Part shown: piece by piece, positions 25,482 through 35,337 of the stretch
Position numbering within the stretch: the first letter of the stretch is position 1
Layout: each line of letters opens with the position of its first letter
From: an uncultured Caulobacteraceae bacterium
GTDB taxonomy: Bacteria; Pseudomonadota; Alphaproteobacteria; Caulobacterales; Caulobacteraceae
Length of the DNA: 64,000 nt
Direction: 5' to 3'
Assembly (NCBI GenBank): GCA_937138625.1
Contig: CAKZPF010000006.1
Span: 1 to 64,000, forward strand
The notes under the pieces: model-generated
Told to the model about the DNA's origin: nothing
The model's database searches: none
The model's input: only the letters and a program-made list of their open reading frames with translations
Program-made: the position numbers and the translations under genes

Positions 25482-25793
25482 ATGAAAACCATAGACCGCG
25501 ACGCCTTGTCACAGGCCTCTCTGACTCTGAAATATTTGGCCAATCCCAAGATCTTGATGATCTTGTGTCGTCTGGGGGAGGAAGAAGTCTCGGCCGGCGC
25601 GTTGGCCGAGTTTGTCGAGATGGAAGCCTCGGCACTGTCGCAGCATCTACGACGATTAAAAACTGATGGCGTGGTCACGGCCCGCCGCGAGCACCGGCAT
25701 CTGTATTATCGGCTGACCGACGAGCGCGTACGCACCATCATCACCACGCTGCAAACCCTGTATTGTCCTGACCCCATATCACGCCCCTCCTAA
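25482..25793 (+). CDS. ArsR-family repressor, BigR/SqrR-like
   Basis: A 103-residue winged-helix repressor: LKYLANPKILMILCRLGEEEVSAGALAEFVEMEASALSQHLRRLK and a wing ARREHRHLYYRL. Two cysteines, one in MILCRL and one in TLYCPD, match the persulfide-sensing pair of BigR/SqrR/YgaV. A disulfide or polysulfide bridge would release DNA when reactive sulfur accumulates. Divergent from the YeeE/YedE pair with a palindrome in between. It differs from arsenic sensors, which have CxC-type sites. Confidence 0.85.
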   Translation: MKTIDRDALSQASLTLKYLANPKILMILCRLGEEEVSAGALAEFVEMEASALSQHLRRLKTDGVVTARREHRHLYYRLTDERVRTIITTLQTLYCPDPISRPS

Positions 25794-25831
25794 CCATTGG
25801 CATGGGGCTTGCCAAACGCTACACTGCCATC

Positions 25832-26491
25832 ATGACCGACCCCATGACCCTGTATATTTATGATCACTGCCCGTATTGCACCAAGGCGCGCATGATTTTT
25901 GGCCTGAAACAAATTCGATTGAATTTGCAAATCCTGCTGAATGATGACGAGGAAACGCCCATCAAAATGGTGGGCCAGAAAATGGTACCCATTTTGGAGC
26001 TCGAGCCCGGTCAATATATGGGCGAGAGTCTCGACATCATCGCGCGCATCGATCGCACTTTGGATGCGCCGGTTTTGGTCGGGACACAAAACCCAGGCCT
26101 TGATGAGTGGTTGGCAAAAACCGCGGGTGTGATGTACCGCCTGTGTATGCCCCGGTGGGTCGACGCCCCGCTAGAGGAGTTTGCCACCGACAGCGCCAAA
26201 GCCTATTTCACCAAGAAAAAGGAGGCCATGATCGGCCCCTTTGCTGACGAGCTGGGCAAATCTGACGACTATATTCAGATGATCACTATGGCGCTGAAGG
26301 TGCTGGCCCCGCATATCCAAAGCGCTACGGCCGTCAATGGCACCTTGTCTTATGATGATATTCATCTGTTTGCAGCCTTGCGCTCTTTATCGATTGTCAA
26401 AGGCATTGACTACCCCGCCGAGGTCGAGAGCTACCGCCACGCTATGGCGCGGGCCAGTGGCGTGAATCTGCATGATGACATCGCCCGCTGA
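25832..26491 (+). CDS. grxB: Glutaredoxin 2 (GrxB-type)
   Basis: GST-fold glutaredoxin of 219 residues, reducing mixed disulfides with glutathione. CPYC active site near the N-terminus (LYIYDHCPYCTKARMIFGL), then VPILELEPGQYMGESLDIIARID of the thioredoxin fold, then an all-helical C-terminal domain (about 90-219). The frame opens at 25802; ATG 25832 (MTDPMTLYIYDH) gives the family-typical N-terminus. It follows the BigR-like gene by 38 bp and may be co-transcribed, which suits a role in sulfur redox. Confidence 0.9.
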   Translation: MTDPMTLYIYDHCPYCTKARMIFGLKQIRLNLQILLNDDEETPIKMVGQKMVPILELEPGQYMGESLDIIARIDRTLDAPVLVGTQNPGLDEWLAKTAGVMYRLCMPRWVDAPLEEFATDSAKAYFTKKKEAMIGPFADELGKSDDYIQMITMALKVLAPHIQSATAVNGTLSYDDIHLFAALRSLSIVKGIDYPAEVESYRHAMARASGVNLHDDIAR

Positions 26492-26501
26492 GACCTGATC
26501 T

Positions 26502-28361
26502 CTAAAGATTTTCGTCCAGGGCTTCCCACTGGCTTTGTGCCTCCAGCCATTCATGCTCGAGGGCTTCAAGCTTTGATATGATCTCTTCATAGGCTGCACC
26601 ATATTTCGCCAAAGCGTCCGCATCCGTGGCCAGTTCGGGGTCGGCCAATGTGCGCTCGTGTTTATGTTTAGACGCATCTAAACTTTCCATCTCTCGCTCT
26701 AGCTTTTTGATGGTGTTTTCAAGACGTGCCCGCGGACCCTTTTTTGATTTTTGAATCTTGGGTTTGCTGGTGGCGCGGTCTTGGCTGCGTTCGGCTTGGC
26801 GTTCTCGCAGAACCTGGGCCTTGTAGCTTTCCAGATCGCCATCATAAGGCCGCACCGCCCCCCGGGAGACGACCATCAATTGGTCACTGACGGCATCCAG
26901 CAAATGGGGGTCGTGGCTGACCAAAATCACAGCTCCCTCAAAGTCATTCAGGGCCGAGATCAGCGCTTGGCGCGTATCGATGTCCAGGTGGTTGGTGGGT
27001 TCATCCAGCAGCAAGATATGGGGCGAATTGTAGGTCATGATGGCGAACATCAGGCGGGCTTTCTCACCGCCCGAAAGATCCCCTGCCGGCGTTTCCACCT
27101 TGTCCTCATCAAAGCCAAACTGAGCCAGCCGGGCCCGCAGCCGCGTTTCATCAAAGCGGGGCAATAGGCGCTGTAGCGTTTCATAGGGCGTAGCCGTCAG
27201 ATCCAAATCCTCGGCCTGGTGTTGAGCAAAATACCCCACGCGCAATTTGCGATGGCGCATCATATCGCCGGCCTCGGGCGTCAGTTCACCAGCCAACAGT
27301 TTAATGAAAGTGGATTTGCCATTGCCGTTGGCGCCCAGCAAAGCGATGCGGTCCTCGGCGGTCAAGGTAAAATCTACGCCGCGCAACACCGGTTGCCCGG
27401 GCACATAGCCCACCTGCACCTGATCCAGGGTCAGCAAGGGTGGCGGCAAGGCATCGGGGCTTGGGAAGGCAAAGGCCGTCGCGCGTTCAGCGATGATGGC
27501 CTCGACCATATCCATACGCTCTAGCGCTTTCAGACGAGACTGGGCCTGTTTGGCCTTGCTGGCTTTGGCGCGAAACCGATCGACAAAGGCCACCATATGC
27601 GCCCGCAGCGCCATTTGTTTTTCATAGAGTGCCTGTTGATTGGCCCGCTTGGCCGCGCGTGTGACCTCGAACTGATCATAATTTCCGGCATATAAGGTCA
27701 AGCGTTGCTGATCGAGATGCAGAATGTGCTCGACCGTACGGTTGAGGATATCCCGGTCATGGCTGATCAGCAGCACGGTGTGGGGATAGGTTTGCAAAAA
27801 GCCTTCAAGCCAAATGATGGCTTCAAAATCCAGGTGGTTGGTGGGCTCGTCCAACAGCAACAGATCCGGCCGCTGAAACAGGGCGGCGGCCAGCGCCACC
27901 CGCATACGCCAGCCCCCTGAAAAGCTATTGATCGGGCGCTGCTGGGCCTCGTGGTCAAAGCCAAGACCCGCTAGAATTTGTGCTGCCCGCGCTGGGGCCT
28001 CATAGGCCTCGATGGCGGTGAGGCGTTCATAGACTTCAGCAAGTTCTAAAGCATCGGCCTCCACCTCTGCTCGATGCAACAGCTCTGCCCGTTCGGTATC
28101 TGACGACAACACCACATCGATCAAGGGCGTATCATCGGCCGGCAAGTCTTGTCGCACATAACCAATGCGTGCGCCCTGGGGCACGCTGATGTGGCCCAAA
28201 TTGGGCTCCAGTTCTCCGGTCAGCAGTTTAAACAGTGTGGTCTTGCCCGTGCCGTTGCGCCCCACCACACCCACCTTGTGACCAGCAGGGATTTGCGCCG
28301 AGGCCTCGGACAACAAGGTGCGACCGCCAATGCGGTATGTAAGATCAGAAATCGTCAGCAT
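26502..28361 (-). CDS. ABC-F family ATPase
   Basis: Soluble duplicated ATPase, 619 residues, of the ABC-F group that acts on the ribosome rather than in transport. First ATPase domain GRNGTGKTT (about 35), LSGG-like NSFSGGWRMRVALA, DEPTNHLDF; linker about 240-310; second domain GANGNGKST, LSGGEKARLMFA, DEPTNHLDID; C-terminal coiled coil from about 535 (KKLEREMESLDASKHKHERTL). No membrane segment. The closest relatives by layout are YheS/Uup; the exact subfamily is undecided. The neighbouring antiporter gene ends 7 bp from its start on the same strand. Confidence 0.93.
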   Translation of the reverse strand: MLTISDLTYRIGGRTLLSEASAQIPAGHKVGVVGRNGTGKTTLFKLLTGELEPNLGHISVPQGARIGYVRQDLPADDTPLIDVVLSSDTERAELLHRAEVEADALELAEVYERLTAIEAYEAPARAAQILAGLGFDHEAQQRPINSFSGGWRMRVALAAALFQRPDLLLLDEPTNHLDFEAIIWLEGFLQTYPHTVLLISHDRDILNRTVEHILHLDQQRLTLYAGNYDQFEVTRAAKRANQQALYEKQMALRAHMVAFVDRFRAKASKAKQAQSRLKALERMDMVEAIIAERATAFAFPSPDALPPPLLTLDQVQVGYVPGQPVLRGVDFTLTAEDRIALLGANGNGKSTFIKLLAGELTPEAGDMMRHRKLRVGYFAQHQAEDLDLTATPYETLQRLLPRFDETRLRARLAQFGFDEDKVETPAGDLSGGEKARLMFAIMTYNSPHILLLDEPTNHLDIDTRQALISALNDFEGAVILVSHDPHLLDAVSDQLMVVSRGAVRPYDGDLESYKAQVLRERQAERSQDRATSKPKIQKSKKGPRARLENTIKKLEREMESLDASKHKHERTLADPELATDADALAKYGAAYEEIISKLEALEHEWLEAQSQWEALDENL

Positions 28362-28368
28362 AGAGGGC

Positions 28369-29595
28369 CTATTCGAGGATCTTGGCCGTGGTTTGTTTCA
28401 AAGCCTCCATAAAGGTGGGCGCGGTTTTGTCCACATAAGAGACCTGCACAAATCGGCGCATCACCGCCATCCAGATGGGACTGACCGCCAAATTCAAGGC
28501 AATGATGGCGATGATGATCTTATAACTTTCATTGTTCAGGATGCCGTTGTTCAGCGCCGTCGCCGCCAAGATGAACGAGAACTCGCCAATCTGGCTGATG
28601 GTCAGCCCGGCAATGAAACTGCTGCCCCAATGTTCGTTGGGCATGAACACCCGCAGCAGCACAATGCACACAAACGTCTTGAACACCAACACACTCACCA
28701 GCAACACCATAATGGATTTGAAATGCTGGGCGATGATATCCAAATCGATCAGCAACCCGATCGAAAGGAAAAACACCATCAACAGCACACTTTGCATGGG
28801 CTCGATACGCGGCAGAACCTTGTCTTTGGAGTGACTGTTGCCAATCACCAGACCCGCAAGAAAGGCCCCATAAGCGGGCGTCATGCCCGCCCATTCCGAC
28901 AGCCCTGCCCCCGCAAAACACCACGCCAAAGCCGCCACTGGGATCAGGTCGCTGTGACGCTCGACAGATTTTTCGAAAATCAAACGCACGCGCTGACGCT
29001 TGGAGAGGAACATCACCAACCCCACCAGCAGCACCATGGCGGCGACAATCTTGCTGGCCAAAATCCAGCTGAATCCGTCGGCATCCGCACCCATGGCGTT
29101 GATGGCCATGATCATCGGAATAAAAATCAGATCCTGGGCGATCAAAATGCTGATGGCCAGCTGTCCGGTGACATTGTTCAACATGTCCACCCCATCCAGC
29201 AGTTTCACCGCCACCGCCGTCGAGCTGAGCGACATGATAAAGCCATAGACGATGCGCTCTTTCAGCGACAGATCGACCATGTGCCCCACCAAGAATGTCA
29301 AAGCGAAACTGAGCAAAACCAGAGCCAAAGTCGAGGTCAACGCCTGCCGGTAAATGTTGCGAAAGGTGCGCAGCGGCAATTCCATGCCCAAGATGAACAA
29401 CAACAAAATCACACCCAGTTCGGCAAAAAAGCGAATGTCTTCTTCGTTGTCCAAAATGCCCAAAACCGACGGACCCATGATCACGCCCGCCAGCACATAG
29501 CCAATAAAGGGCTGTTGTTTCAGCTTGCTGGAAAACACAGCCGCCAAGGCTGCCAGCAAAATCACAATGGCAATGTCCGTAAAATGGTGGGGCAT
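28369..29595 (-). CDS. CPA2-family cation:proton antiporter
   Basis: Membrane antiporter of 408 residues with about 12 hydrophobic segments, in the Kef/CPA2 family. Seen: QPFIGYVLAGVIMGPSVLG, ELGVILLLFILGMELPL, ALVLLSFALTFLVGH, MSLSSTAVAVKLL and TPAYGAFLAGLVIG. There is no TrkA-N/RCK nucleotide domain at the C-terminus, unlike the second Kef-type gene at 47534. Probably exchanges K+ or Na+ for H+. Divergent from the CDF gene. Confidence 0.9.
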   Translation of the reverse strand: MPHHFTDIAIVILLAALAAVFSSKLKQQPFIGYVLAGVIMGPSVLGILDNEEDIRFFAELGVILLLFILGMELPLRTFRNIYRQALTSTLALVLLSFALTFLVGHMVDLSLKERIVYGFIMSLSSTAVAVKLLDGVDMLNNVTGQLAISILIAQDLIFIPMIMAINAMGADADGFSWILASKIVAAMVLLVGLVMFLSKRQRVRLIFEKSVERHSDLIPVAALAWCFAGAGLSEWAGMTPAYGAFLAGLVIGNSHSKDKVLPRIEPMQSVLLMVFFLSIGLLIDLDIIAQHFKSIMVLLVSVLVFKTFVCIVLLRVFMPNEHWGSSFIAGLTISQIGEFSFILAATALNNGILNNESYKIIIAIIALNLAVSPIWMAVMRRFVQVSYVDKTAPTFMEALKQTTAKILE

Positions 29596-29683
29596 GGGAT
29601 CCTCGGCCGTGATCTTTATGCATACTGGTGACGGCCTATGGGGGCAAGCTTTTCAGGCAGGAAAAAACCGGCTAGAGCAAGCC

Positions 29684-30598
29684 ATGGCCACAGCATCTTC
29701 AAAAAAAGTGATTTTCGCCGCCCTTGCCGGCAACAGTCTGATCGCCGTCAGCAAGTTCATTGCCGCCAGCCTGACGGGCTCGTCGGCTATGTTTTCCGAG
29801 GCCGTGCACTCGGTGGTCGATACCGGTAACCAGGGTCTGTTGCTCTATGGCCTGAAGCGCTCGCAACGCCCGGCCGATGACCGTCACCCCTTTGGCTATG
29901 GGGGCGAGATTTATTTCTGGGCCTTTATGGTGGCGGTGCTGATTTTTGGTGTGGGCGCGGGCATTTCCTTTTATGAGGGCGTGCACAAGATCCAACACCC
30001 AACCCCGCTGACGAGCCCGATCATTAACTATATCGTTTTGGGCATGGCCCTGGTGTTTGAAGGGGCCGCCACATGGGTCGCCTTCAAAGAATTCAACAAA
30101 GTGCGGGGAAAACGATCTTTGATCACGGCCGTACGCGACAGCAAGGACCCCAGCTTGTTTACCGTGTTGTTCGAAGACAGCGCCGCCATTTTGGGCCTGT
30201 TGGTGGCCCTGGGGGGCACGATCCTGAGTGCGGAATTTGGCCTGTTGGTGTTTGACGGTGTGGCCTCGGTGGTCATTGGCTGCATTCTGGCGGCAGCGGC
30301 CATTTTCTTGGCCATCGAGTGTAAAAGCCTGCTGGTGGGCGAAGCCGCCCGGCCTGAGCTGCAACTGGGTGTGCGACACATTTTGGAGACCACGCCCGAG
30401 GTGGAAAAGATCATAACCTTCGCCACCTTGCACCTAGGGCCCCAGGATGTGTTGGTGGCAGCAGATCTAGCCTTCAGCGCAGATCTGGATACGGCACATC
30501 TGAAAGCCTGCATTGCGCAGATGGAACAGAAAATTAAAGCCGAATTTCCCAATGCCCGCCGCGTGTATTTAGAGCCTCAAGCGCTCTCAAATCGCTAG
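29684..30598 (+). CDS. Cation diffusion facilitator (CDF) transporter
   Basis: Proton-coupled efflux of divalent metal ions. From ATG 29684 the protein has 304 residues with the CDF signature: VIFAALAGNSLIAVSKFIAASLTGSSAMFSEAVHSVVDTGNQGLLLYG (helices 1-2 with metal-site AEAVHSVVDT-like residues) and ADDRHPFGYG. The second half has FTVLFEDSAAILGLLVAL (helix 5) and a cytoplasmic domain from about 225 ending VYLEPQ. The frame opens at 29525 but the upstream part is antisense to the antiporter gene. The metal is not predictable here. Confidence 0.9.
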   Translation: MATASSKKVIFAALAGNSLIAVSKFIAASLTGSSAMFSEAVHSVVDTGNQGLLLYGLKRSQRPADDRHPFGYGGEIYFWAFMVAVLIFGVGAGISFYEGVHKIQHPTPLTSPIINYIVLGMALVFEGAATWVAFKEFNKVRGKRSLITAVRDSKDPSLFTVLFEDSAAILGLLVALGGTILSAEFGLLVFDGVASVVIGCILAAAAIFLAIECKSLLVGEAARPELQLGVRHILETTPEVEKIITFATLHLGPQDVLVAADLAFSADLDTAHLKACIAQMEQKIKAEFPNARRVYLEPQALSNR

Positions 30599-30600
30599 GG

Positions 30601-31245
30601 CTATCCTTTCAACAACGCCGTGTAGTGACCCGGAAAGACCCGAGCCGCTTGCTGAGCATCGGCCACCGATGTGCCGAGATCTTGGAGCAAACCGTCACGC
30701 AAATCATAGATCCAGCCGTGCAGCTCCAACTTTTGCCCCCTTGACCAAGCGTCTTGCACAAAAGGGTTGGCGCACAAATTGCGCACTTGGGCTTTGACAT
30801 TGTGTTCACATAACGCGTTGACCCGTGCGCCCACATCGGAAATTCCAAACAAGGCCTTAGCGTGCTCGTCATAGGTATCGCGAATAGGATTGATCCAGTG
30901 GTCAATCAACCCGTTGCGCTTGCCCTCCATGGCAACGCGCACACCGCCACAGCCATAATGGCCGCACACAATGATATGCTCAACCTTCAGCACCTCAATG
31001 GAAAATTGCAAGACGCTTAGACAATTGATGTCCTGGGGCGGTGCCAGATTGGCCACATTGCGGTGAACGAACAGCTCGCCGGGGGCCAAGCCCAACAGTT
31101 CGTTGGCGGGCACACGACTGTCAGAACACCCAATCCACAAGAACCTAGGCGTTTGCTGAGACACTAGGCGGGTAAAGAACTCCGGATCGCCCTCAACCTT
31201 GTTCGCCGCCCATCGCGCGTTGTTTGCCAACAATGTTTTGACCAT
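30601..31245 (-). CDS. Beta-class carbonic anhydrase
   Basis: Zinc enzyme interconverting CO2 and bicarbonate; 214 residues, normal length. Zinc and catalytic motifs: IGCSDSRVPAN and VCGHYGCGGVRVAM. Followed by the typical C-terminal NALCEHNVKAQVRNL and ELHGWIYDLRDG. Start ATG 31245 (MVKTLLANN) is preferred over the upstream in-frame ATG at 31272. Cytoplasmic. It is 8.6 kb from the dab pair, so both contribute to carbon supply without being in one operon. Confidence 0.95.
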   Translation of the reverse strand: MVKTLLANNARWAANKVEGDPEFFTRLVSQQTPRFLWIGCSDSRVPANELLGLAPGELFVHRNVANLAPPQDINCLSVLQFSIEVLKVEHIIVCGHYGCGGVRVAMEGKRNGLIDHWINPIRDTYDEHAKALFGISDVGARVNALCEHNVKAQVRNLCANPFVQDAWSRGQKLELHGWIYDLRDGLLQDLGTSVADAQQAARVFPGHYTALLKG

Positions 31246-31357
31246 CAGTGCCCCTGCAATCACTACCTGCAATCACTATAAGCCTGCGACACTAGGTCAA
31301 ACACCTCTGAAGCTCAACAGAAATTGTGGGGTTTTTCTTCCGCAGATCAATCCACGC

Positions 31358-31633
31358 TCAGCGGCGGTCCCAAGCCAAAACCATAGCCGAAGTGGCCGCC
31401 GCAACCGCGCCCCAACAAGCGGCGCAGTGGCCAAAAAAGACGGGGGCGACGCTGGGGTCAGCCTGCCCCGTCAGGCACAAGGGAAACTGCGCGCGCACCA
31501 AAGGATCCGTCATGCCCATCATGCCCACAGTGGCCAAAATACCTGCTAAAACCATCAAGCCATAAGCCACGGTCATACGGTGTTTTGCCATCAGCCGAGC
31601 GGCCAGAACCGCCACCTGAGTGTGTTGAGACAT
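31358..31633 (-). CDS. Small hypothetical membrane protein
   Basis: A 91-residue protein with two or three hydrophobic helices (TVAYGLMVLAGILATVGMMGM and APVFFGHCAACWGAVAAATSAMVLAW) and a loop with FPLCLTG. GGAGG precedes ATG 31633. No family recognised. It contains three Cys and a His in the membrane-proximal region (C-x-x-C in HCAACW). It sits divergent from the cbb3 operon and could be co-regulated with it. Confidence 0.6.
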   Translation of the reverse strand: MSQHTQVAVLAARLMAKHRMTVAYGLMVLAGILATVGMMGMTDPLVRAQFPLCLTGQADPSVAPVFFGHCAACWGAVAAATSAMVLAWDRR

Positions 31634-31663
31634 GTCAGCCCTCCTTGCTTCACACAGCGGCAT

Positions 31664-31825
31664 ATAGAAACATAAAGTGTTGTCTGTATAGGGGGCGCTT
31701 TGTCGCAGTTAACAAAGCCTAAATGGCCTGTGCGCTCGTGTCGCACCTGAAGTGCCCATATTTTTATTGAGATTATAAAAGGCCCTATGCACAATGCCGC
31801 CAGCTGATTTTATGGGGGCTAACTC
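31664..31825. other. Intergenic region upstream of ccoN
   Basis: 162 bp expected to carry the cbb3 promoter. I searched for an Fnr/FixK box (TTGAT-N4-ATCAA). TTGAGATTATAA near 31760 has one matching half only. No confident site is claimed. Confidence 0.4.
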
Positions 31826-33463
31826 ATGGCTAAACACTCGCTAACCTCGGGCGCAGGCTTGCGCACAGACGTTATTGGCACCGGGCTGATCATGGCTCTG
31901 GGGCTGTTGTGGTCGATCTTTGTGACCGCAAAGGGCATCGAGCCTGAATTCCGCATCCAAGGCGCTACCTTCCTCGGCGGCTTCATGGTCGGGTTCTTTA
32001 TCTTGTTTGCCTATGTCTTTTCTGGACAAGATGAACGCAAAGACGAATATATGGATGGGGTCGTTCGGGCCGGTGTGATTGCCACCATGTTCTGGGCCAT
32101 TGCCGGGCTGCTGGTGGGGGTGATCATCGCCGCACAGCTTGCCTTTCCCAACATCTTTTATTTCTCCGATTTTGGGTGGTTGAACTTTGGTCGTCTGCGG
32201 CCCTTGCATACCTCAGCGGTGATTTTTGCCTTTGGCGGTAACGCCTTGATGGCCACCTCGTTTTACATCGTGCAGCGCACCTGCCGCACACGTTTGGCCG
32301 GCGGGGTTTGGCCGTGGTTTGTGTTCCTGGGCTACAATCTGTTCATTCTGGTGGCGGGTACCGGCTATCTGCTGGGGGTCACCGGTGGTCAAGAATACGC
32401 CGAACCCGAGTGGTACGCCGACCTTTGGCTGACCATCGTTTGGGTGGCCTACCTGTTGGTTTATCTGGGCACCATTTGGAAGCGTAAAGAGCCTCACATC
32501 TATGTCGCCAACTGGTTCTATCTGGCCTTCATCATCACGGTGGCCATGTTGCACCTGGTGAACAATGCGGCCCTGCCGGGTCACTGGCTCAGCAGCAATG
32601 CCTTCCCCGTTTTTGGAGGCGTGCAGAACGCGATGACCCAGTGGTGGTACGGCCACAACGCCGTGGGCTTTTTCCTGACCGCAGGCTTCTTGGGCATGAT
32701 GTACTATTTCATCCCCAAGCGTGTTGAGCGTCCGGTCTATTCGTATCGCCTGTCCATTGTGCACTTTTGGGCCCTGATCTTTATCTACATCTGGGCGGGG
32801 CCGCACCACCTGCACTACACCGCGTTGCCACAATGGGCCCAAACGCTTGGAGCCACCTTCTCGGTGATCTTGTGGATGCCGTCTTGGGGTGGGATGATCA
32901 ACGGTCTGATGACCCTGTCCGGTGCCTGGGACAAGCTGCGCACCGATCCGGTTGTGCGCATGTTGGTGGCGTCCGTGGCCTTTTATGGCATGTCCACCTT
33001 CGAAGGTCCCTTGATGTCTGTGCGCGCTGTTAACTCGCTCAGCCACTATACGGACTGGACCATTGGTCACGTGCACTCGGGAGCGCTCGGGTGGGTGGCT
33101 TTGATCAGCTTTGGGGCCATCTATTGCCTGGTGCCCTGGCTGTGGAAACGTCCTCGCCTTTACAGCATGAAGCTCGCGGAATGGCACTTCTGGATCTCCA
33201 CCCTGGGCATCTTGCTCTACATCACCTCCATGTGGGTGTCGGGCATCATGCAGGGTCTGATGTGGCGGGCCTATAACGAGTTCGGGTTCCTGGAGTACTC
33301 CTTCGTCGAGACCGTGGAAGCCATGCAACCTTACTACGCGATCCGGACATTGGGTGGGGTGTTGTTCCTCGCTGGTGCTCTGATCATGGTCTACAATCTG
33401 GTGAAGACGGCCCGCGGAGACGTGCGTCGCTCGGAACCCCTTGCTGCTCCGGCCAACGCCTAG
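31826..33463 (+). CDS. ccoN: cbb3-type cytochrome c oxidase subunit I, CcoN
   Basis: Catalytic O2-reducing subunit in the inner membrane with heme b, heme b3 and CuB. It has 545 residues and about 12-14 transmembrane segments. Conserved stretches: [21 protein letters not shown] (heme ligand His), [26 protein letters not shown] (CuB His-Tyr region), [20 protein letters not shown] and [17 protein letters not shown]. First of the ccoNOQP operon; the following genes come at short intervals. A high-affinity oxidase for low oxygen. Confidence 0.97.
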   Translation: MAKHSLTSGAGLRTDVIGTGLIMALGLLWSIFVTAKGIEPEFRIQGATFLGGFMVGFFILFAYVFSGQDERKDEYMDGVVRAGVIATMFWAIAGLLVGVIIAAQLAFPNIFYFSDFGWLNFGRLRPLHTSAVIFAFGGNALMATSFYIVQRTCRTRLAGGVWPWFVFLGYNLFILVAGTGYLLGVTGGQEYAEPEWYADLWLTIVWVAYLLVYLGTIWKRKEPHIYVANWFYLAFIITVAMLHLVNNAALPGHWLSSNAFPVFGGVQNAMTQWWYGHNAVGFFLTAGFLGMMYYFIPKRVERPVYSYRLSIVHFWALIFIYIWAGPHHLHYTALPQWAQTLGATFSVILWMPSWGGMINGLMTLSGAWDKLRTDPVVRMLVASVAFYGMSTFEGPLMSVRAVNSLSHYTDWTIGHVHSGALGWVALISFGAIYCLVPWLWKRPRLYSMKLAEWHFWISTLGILLYITSMWVSGIMQGLMWRAYNEFGFLEYSFVETVEAMQPYYAIRTLGGVLFLAGALIMVYNLVKTARGDVRRSEPLAAPANA

Positions 33464-33475
33464 GAGGAGGTCGAC

Positions 33476-34207
33476 ATGTGGAACAAACATAAAATCTTTG
33501 AAAAGCACAGTTGGCTCCTCAGCATCGCCATCTTGGTGGTGGTCGCCATCGGCGGAATCGTCGAGATCGCACCGTTGTTTTACTTAAAGAGCACCATCGA
33601 AAAGGTGGAAGGCATGCGCCCCTACACGCCGCTTGAGCTCGCGGGCCGCGAGATCTACATCCGTGAAGGCTGCTACGTTTGTCACAGCCAAATGGTTCGT
33701 CCTCTGCGCGACGAGGTGGAGCGGTATGGCCACTATTCCCTGGCCGCCGAGAGCATGTACGACCACCCCTTCCAGTGGGGCTCGAAGCGCACGGGTCCTG
33801 ATCTCGCTCGTTTGGGTGGCAAATATTCAGATGAATGGCATGTGCAACACATGACCGATCCCCGTTCCGTGGTGCCGGAAAGTGTGATGCCGCCGTATGC
33901 CTTCTTGGATCGTCCCCTGCGCCTCGAGCCGATCAAAGCCTATATGACCGCCAATACGCTCGTTGGTGTGCCCTATAGCCAAGAAATGCGCGACAACTAC
34001 AAGGCGGACATCATCGCCCAAGCCAACCCCGATGAAGGCGATGTGAGCGCCTTCCTTAGCCGGTATCCTGGCGCGAACGCCCGTGTCTTTGACGGCAACG
34101 CCCGCGAGATCACCGAAATGGATGCCATTATCGCTTACATGCAGATGCTGGGCACCTTGGTGAATTTCGAGGTCTATGAAGGCGAAGCCGAAGAGCACCT
34201 GCGCTAG
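33476..34207 (+). CDS. ccoO: cbb3 oxidase subunit II, CcoO
   Basis: Membrane-anchored monoheme cytochrome c of 243 residues. One N-terminal transmembrane helix ([23 protein letters not shown]), then a periplasmic domain with the heme motif CYVCHSQM and axial-ligand Met in [13 protein letters not shown]. The ending [13 protein letters not shown] is family-typical. AGGAGG 5 bp before ATG. It starts 12 bp after ccoN ends. Confidence 0.97.
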   Translation: MWNKHKIFEKHSWLLSIAILVVVAIGGIVEIAPLFYLKSTIEKVEGMRPYTPLELAGREIYIREGCYVCHSQMVRPLRDEVERYGHYSLAAESMYDHPFQWGSKRTGPDLARLGGKYSDEWHVQHMTDPRSVVPESVMPPYAFLDRPLRLEPIKAYMTANTLVGVPYSQEMRDNYKADIIAQANPDEGDVSAFLSRYPGANARVFDGNAREITEMDAIIAYMQMLGTLVNFEVYEGEAEEHLR

Positions 34208-34237
34208 CGCGGAAACCGCAACCAAAGAGGCCAAGAT

Positions 34238-34426
34238 ATGGAACCCACAGAAGCCTATAAATCCATCAGCGGAGCTGCTGGGGTCTGGGGCCTGGTGTTG
34301 GCGGTGATCGCCTTTGGCTTGGTGCTGGTCTACACCTTGCGGCCTAGCAACAAAAAAACATTCGACAAAGCAGCAAAATCCATCCTGGGTGAGGAGAAAA
34401 TCGATGACGACGCCCAAAACAAATAA
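34238..34426 (+). CDS. ccoQ: cbb3 oxidase small subunit, CcoQ
   Basis: A 62-residue one-helix protein (GVWGLVLAVIAFGLVLVYTLRP) with a charged C-terminus, matching FixQ/CcoQ in size and position between ccoO and ccoP. AAAGAGG precedes the ATG. The last codons overlap the ccoP start at 34404 in another frame by 23 bp. Confidence 0.92.
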   Translation: MEPTEAYKSISGAAGVWGLVLAVIAFGLVLVYTLRPSNKKTFDKAAKSILGEEKIDDDAQNK

Positions 34427-35297
34427 GCAAGACGTCGACAAGGTCACTGGTGTTGAAACCACAGGGCATGAGTGGGACGGCATCAAGGAACTGAACAATC
34501 CTCTTCCACGGTGGTGGCTGAATGTCTTTTATGCCTGCATCGTGGGCTCAGTGATCTATTGGGTGTTGATGCCAGCGTGGCCGGGCTTGCCTGGGATTGG
34601 CGGATACACCAAAGGCACGCTTGGCTTCTCGGATCGTGCCAACGTTTCAAAAGACATTGCCCAATTGCAGGCCGAACGGGCACCGCTGGCGGCCAAACTG
34701 TCGGGTGCTGATCTGAACACCGTCGAACAAGACCCCGAACTGATGCAATATGCCTTTGCTGCCGGTGAGGCGGCCTTCAAAGACAATTGCGCCACCTGTC
34801 ACGGCGCGGGTGGTCAGGGCGTGAAGGGCTACCCCTCCTTGGCTGATGATGTTTGGCTGTGGGGGGGGACCTTGACGGACATCCGTCATACCCTTGAGGT
34901 GGGCATTCGTGCCGATCATGACGAAACCCGTTACTCTCAGATGCCAGCCTTTGGTCGTGACGGCATCCTGAGCGCGCAAGAGATCTCGGATGTGACGGAT
35001 TATGTCTTAAACTTTTCGGGCAACAGTGATGCCGGGGCCGAGGCCTTATCGCGTGGCCAAGAGATCTACGCCGTCAACTGTGTCAGCTGTCACGGAGACG
35101 CCGGGCTGGGCGACCGCACCCAGGGCGCCCCCAATCTGGCGGATGCCGAGTGGGTCTATGGCGGCAGCAAAGCCGAGGTCATGACCTCAATTTCCCGTGG
35201 CCCCTTTGGCGTGATGCCGGCCTGGGCCGGACGCCTGGACAGCTCCACTTTGGATGCTTTGGCGGTTTATGTCCACTCTCGTGGGGGTGGCGAATAG
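34404..35297 (+). CDS. ccoP: cbb3 oxidase diheme subunit, CcoP
   Basis: Electron-entry subunit with two c-type hemes; 297 residues. N-terminal WDGIKELNNPLPRWWLNVFYACIVGSVIYWVLMPAWPG gives the membrane anchor. Heme motifs NCATCHGAGGQG and NCVSCHGDAGLG, each followed by the expected Met region (YSQMPAFG, GVMPAWAG). GAGGAG sits before ATG 34404, which overlaps ccoQ; an earlier ATG (34314) lies inside ccoQ and is rejected. Confidence 0.96.
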   Translation: MTTPKTNKQDVDKVTGVETTGHEWDGIKELNNPLPRWWLNVFYACIVGSVIYWVLMPAWPGLPGIGGYTKGTLGFSDRANVSKDIAQLQAERAPLAAKLSGADLNTVEQDPELMQYAFAAGEAAFKDNCATCHGAGGQGVKGYPSLADDVWLWGGTLTDIRHTLEVGIRADHDETRYSQMPAFGRDGILSAQEISDVTDYVLNFSGNSDAGAEALSRGQEIYAVNCVSCHGDAGLGDRTQGAPNLADAEWVYGGSKAEVMTSISRGPFGVMPAWAGRLDSSTLDALAVYVHSRGGGE

Positions 35298-35337
35298 GGC
35301 AAGTGTATCAGGGGGGACTTGAAAGGATAATCAGAGT

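Noticed and set aside
28318..29631. 437-residue plus-strand open frame opposite the CPA2 antiporter gene
   Set aside because: Antisense shadow rich in His/Gln with no domain; the minus strand encodes an obvious membrane transporter.
31664..31825. Fnr/FixK box upstream of ccoN
   Set aside because: Only a one-half match (TTGAGATTATAA); not reported as a site.
32213..33508. 431-residue minus-strand frame opposite ccoN
   Set aside because: Shadow of a high-GC conserved gene; low-complexity composition and no motif.
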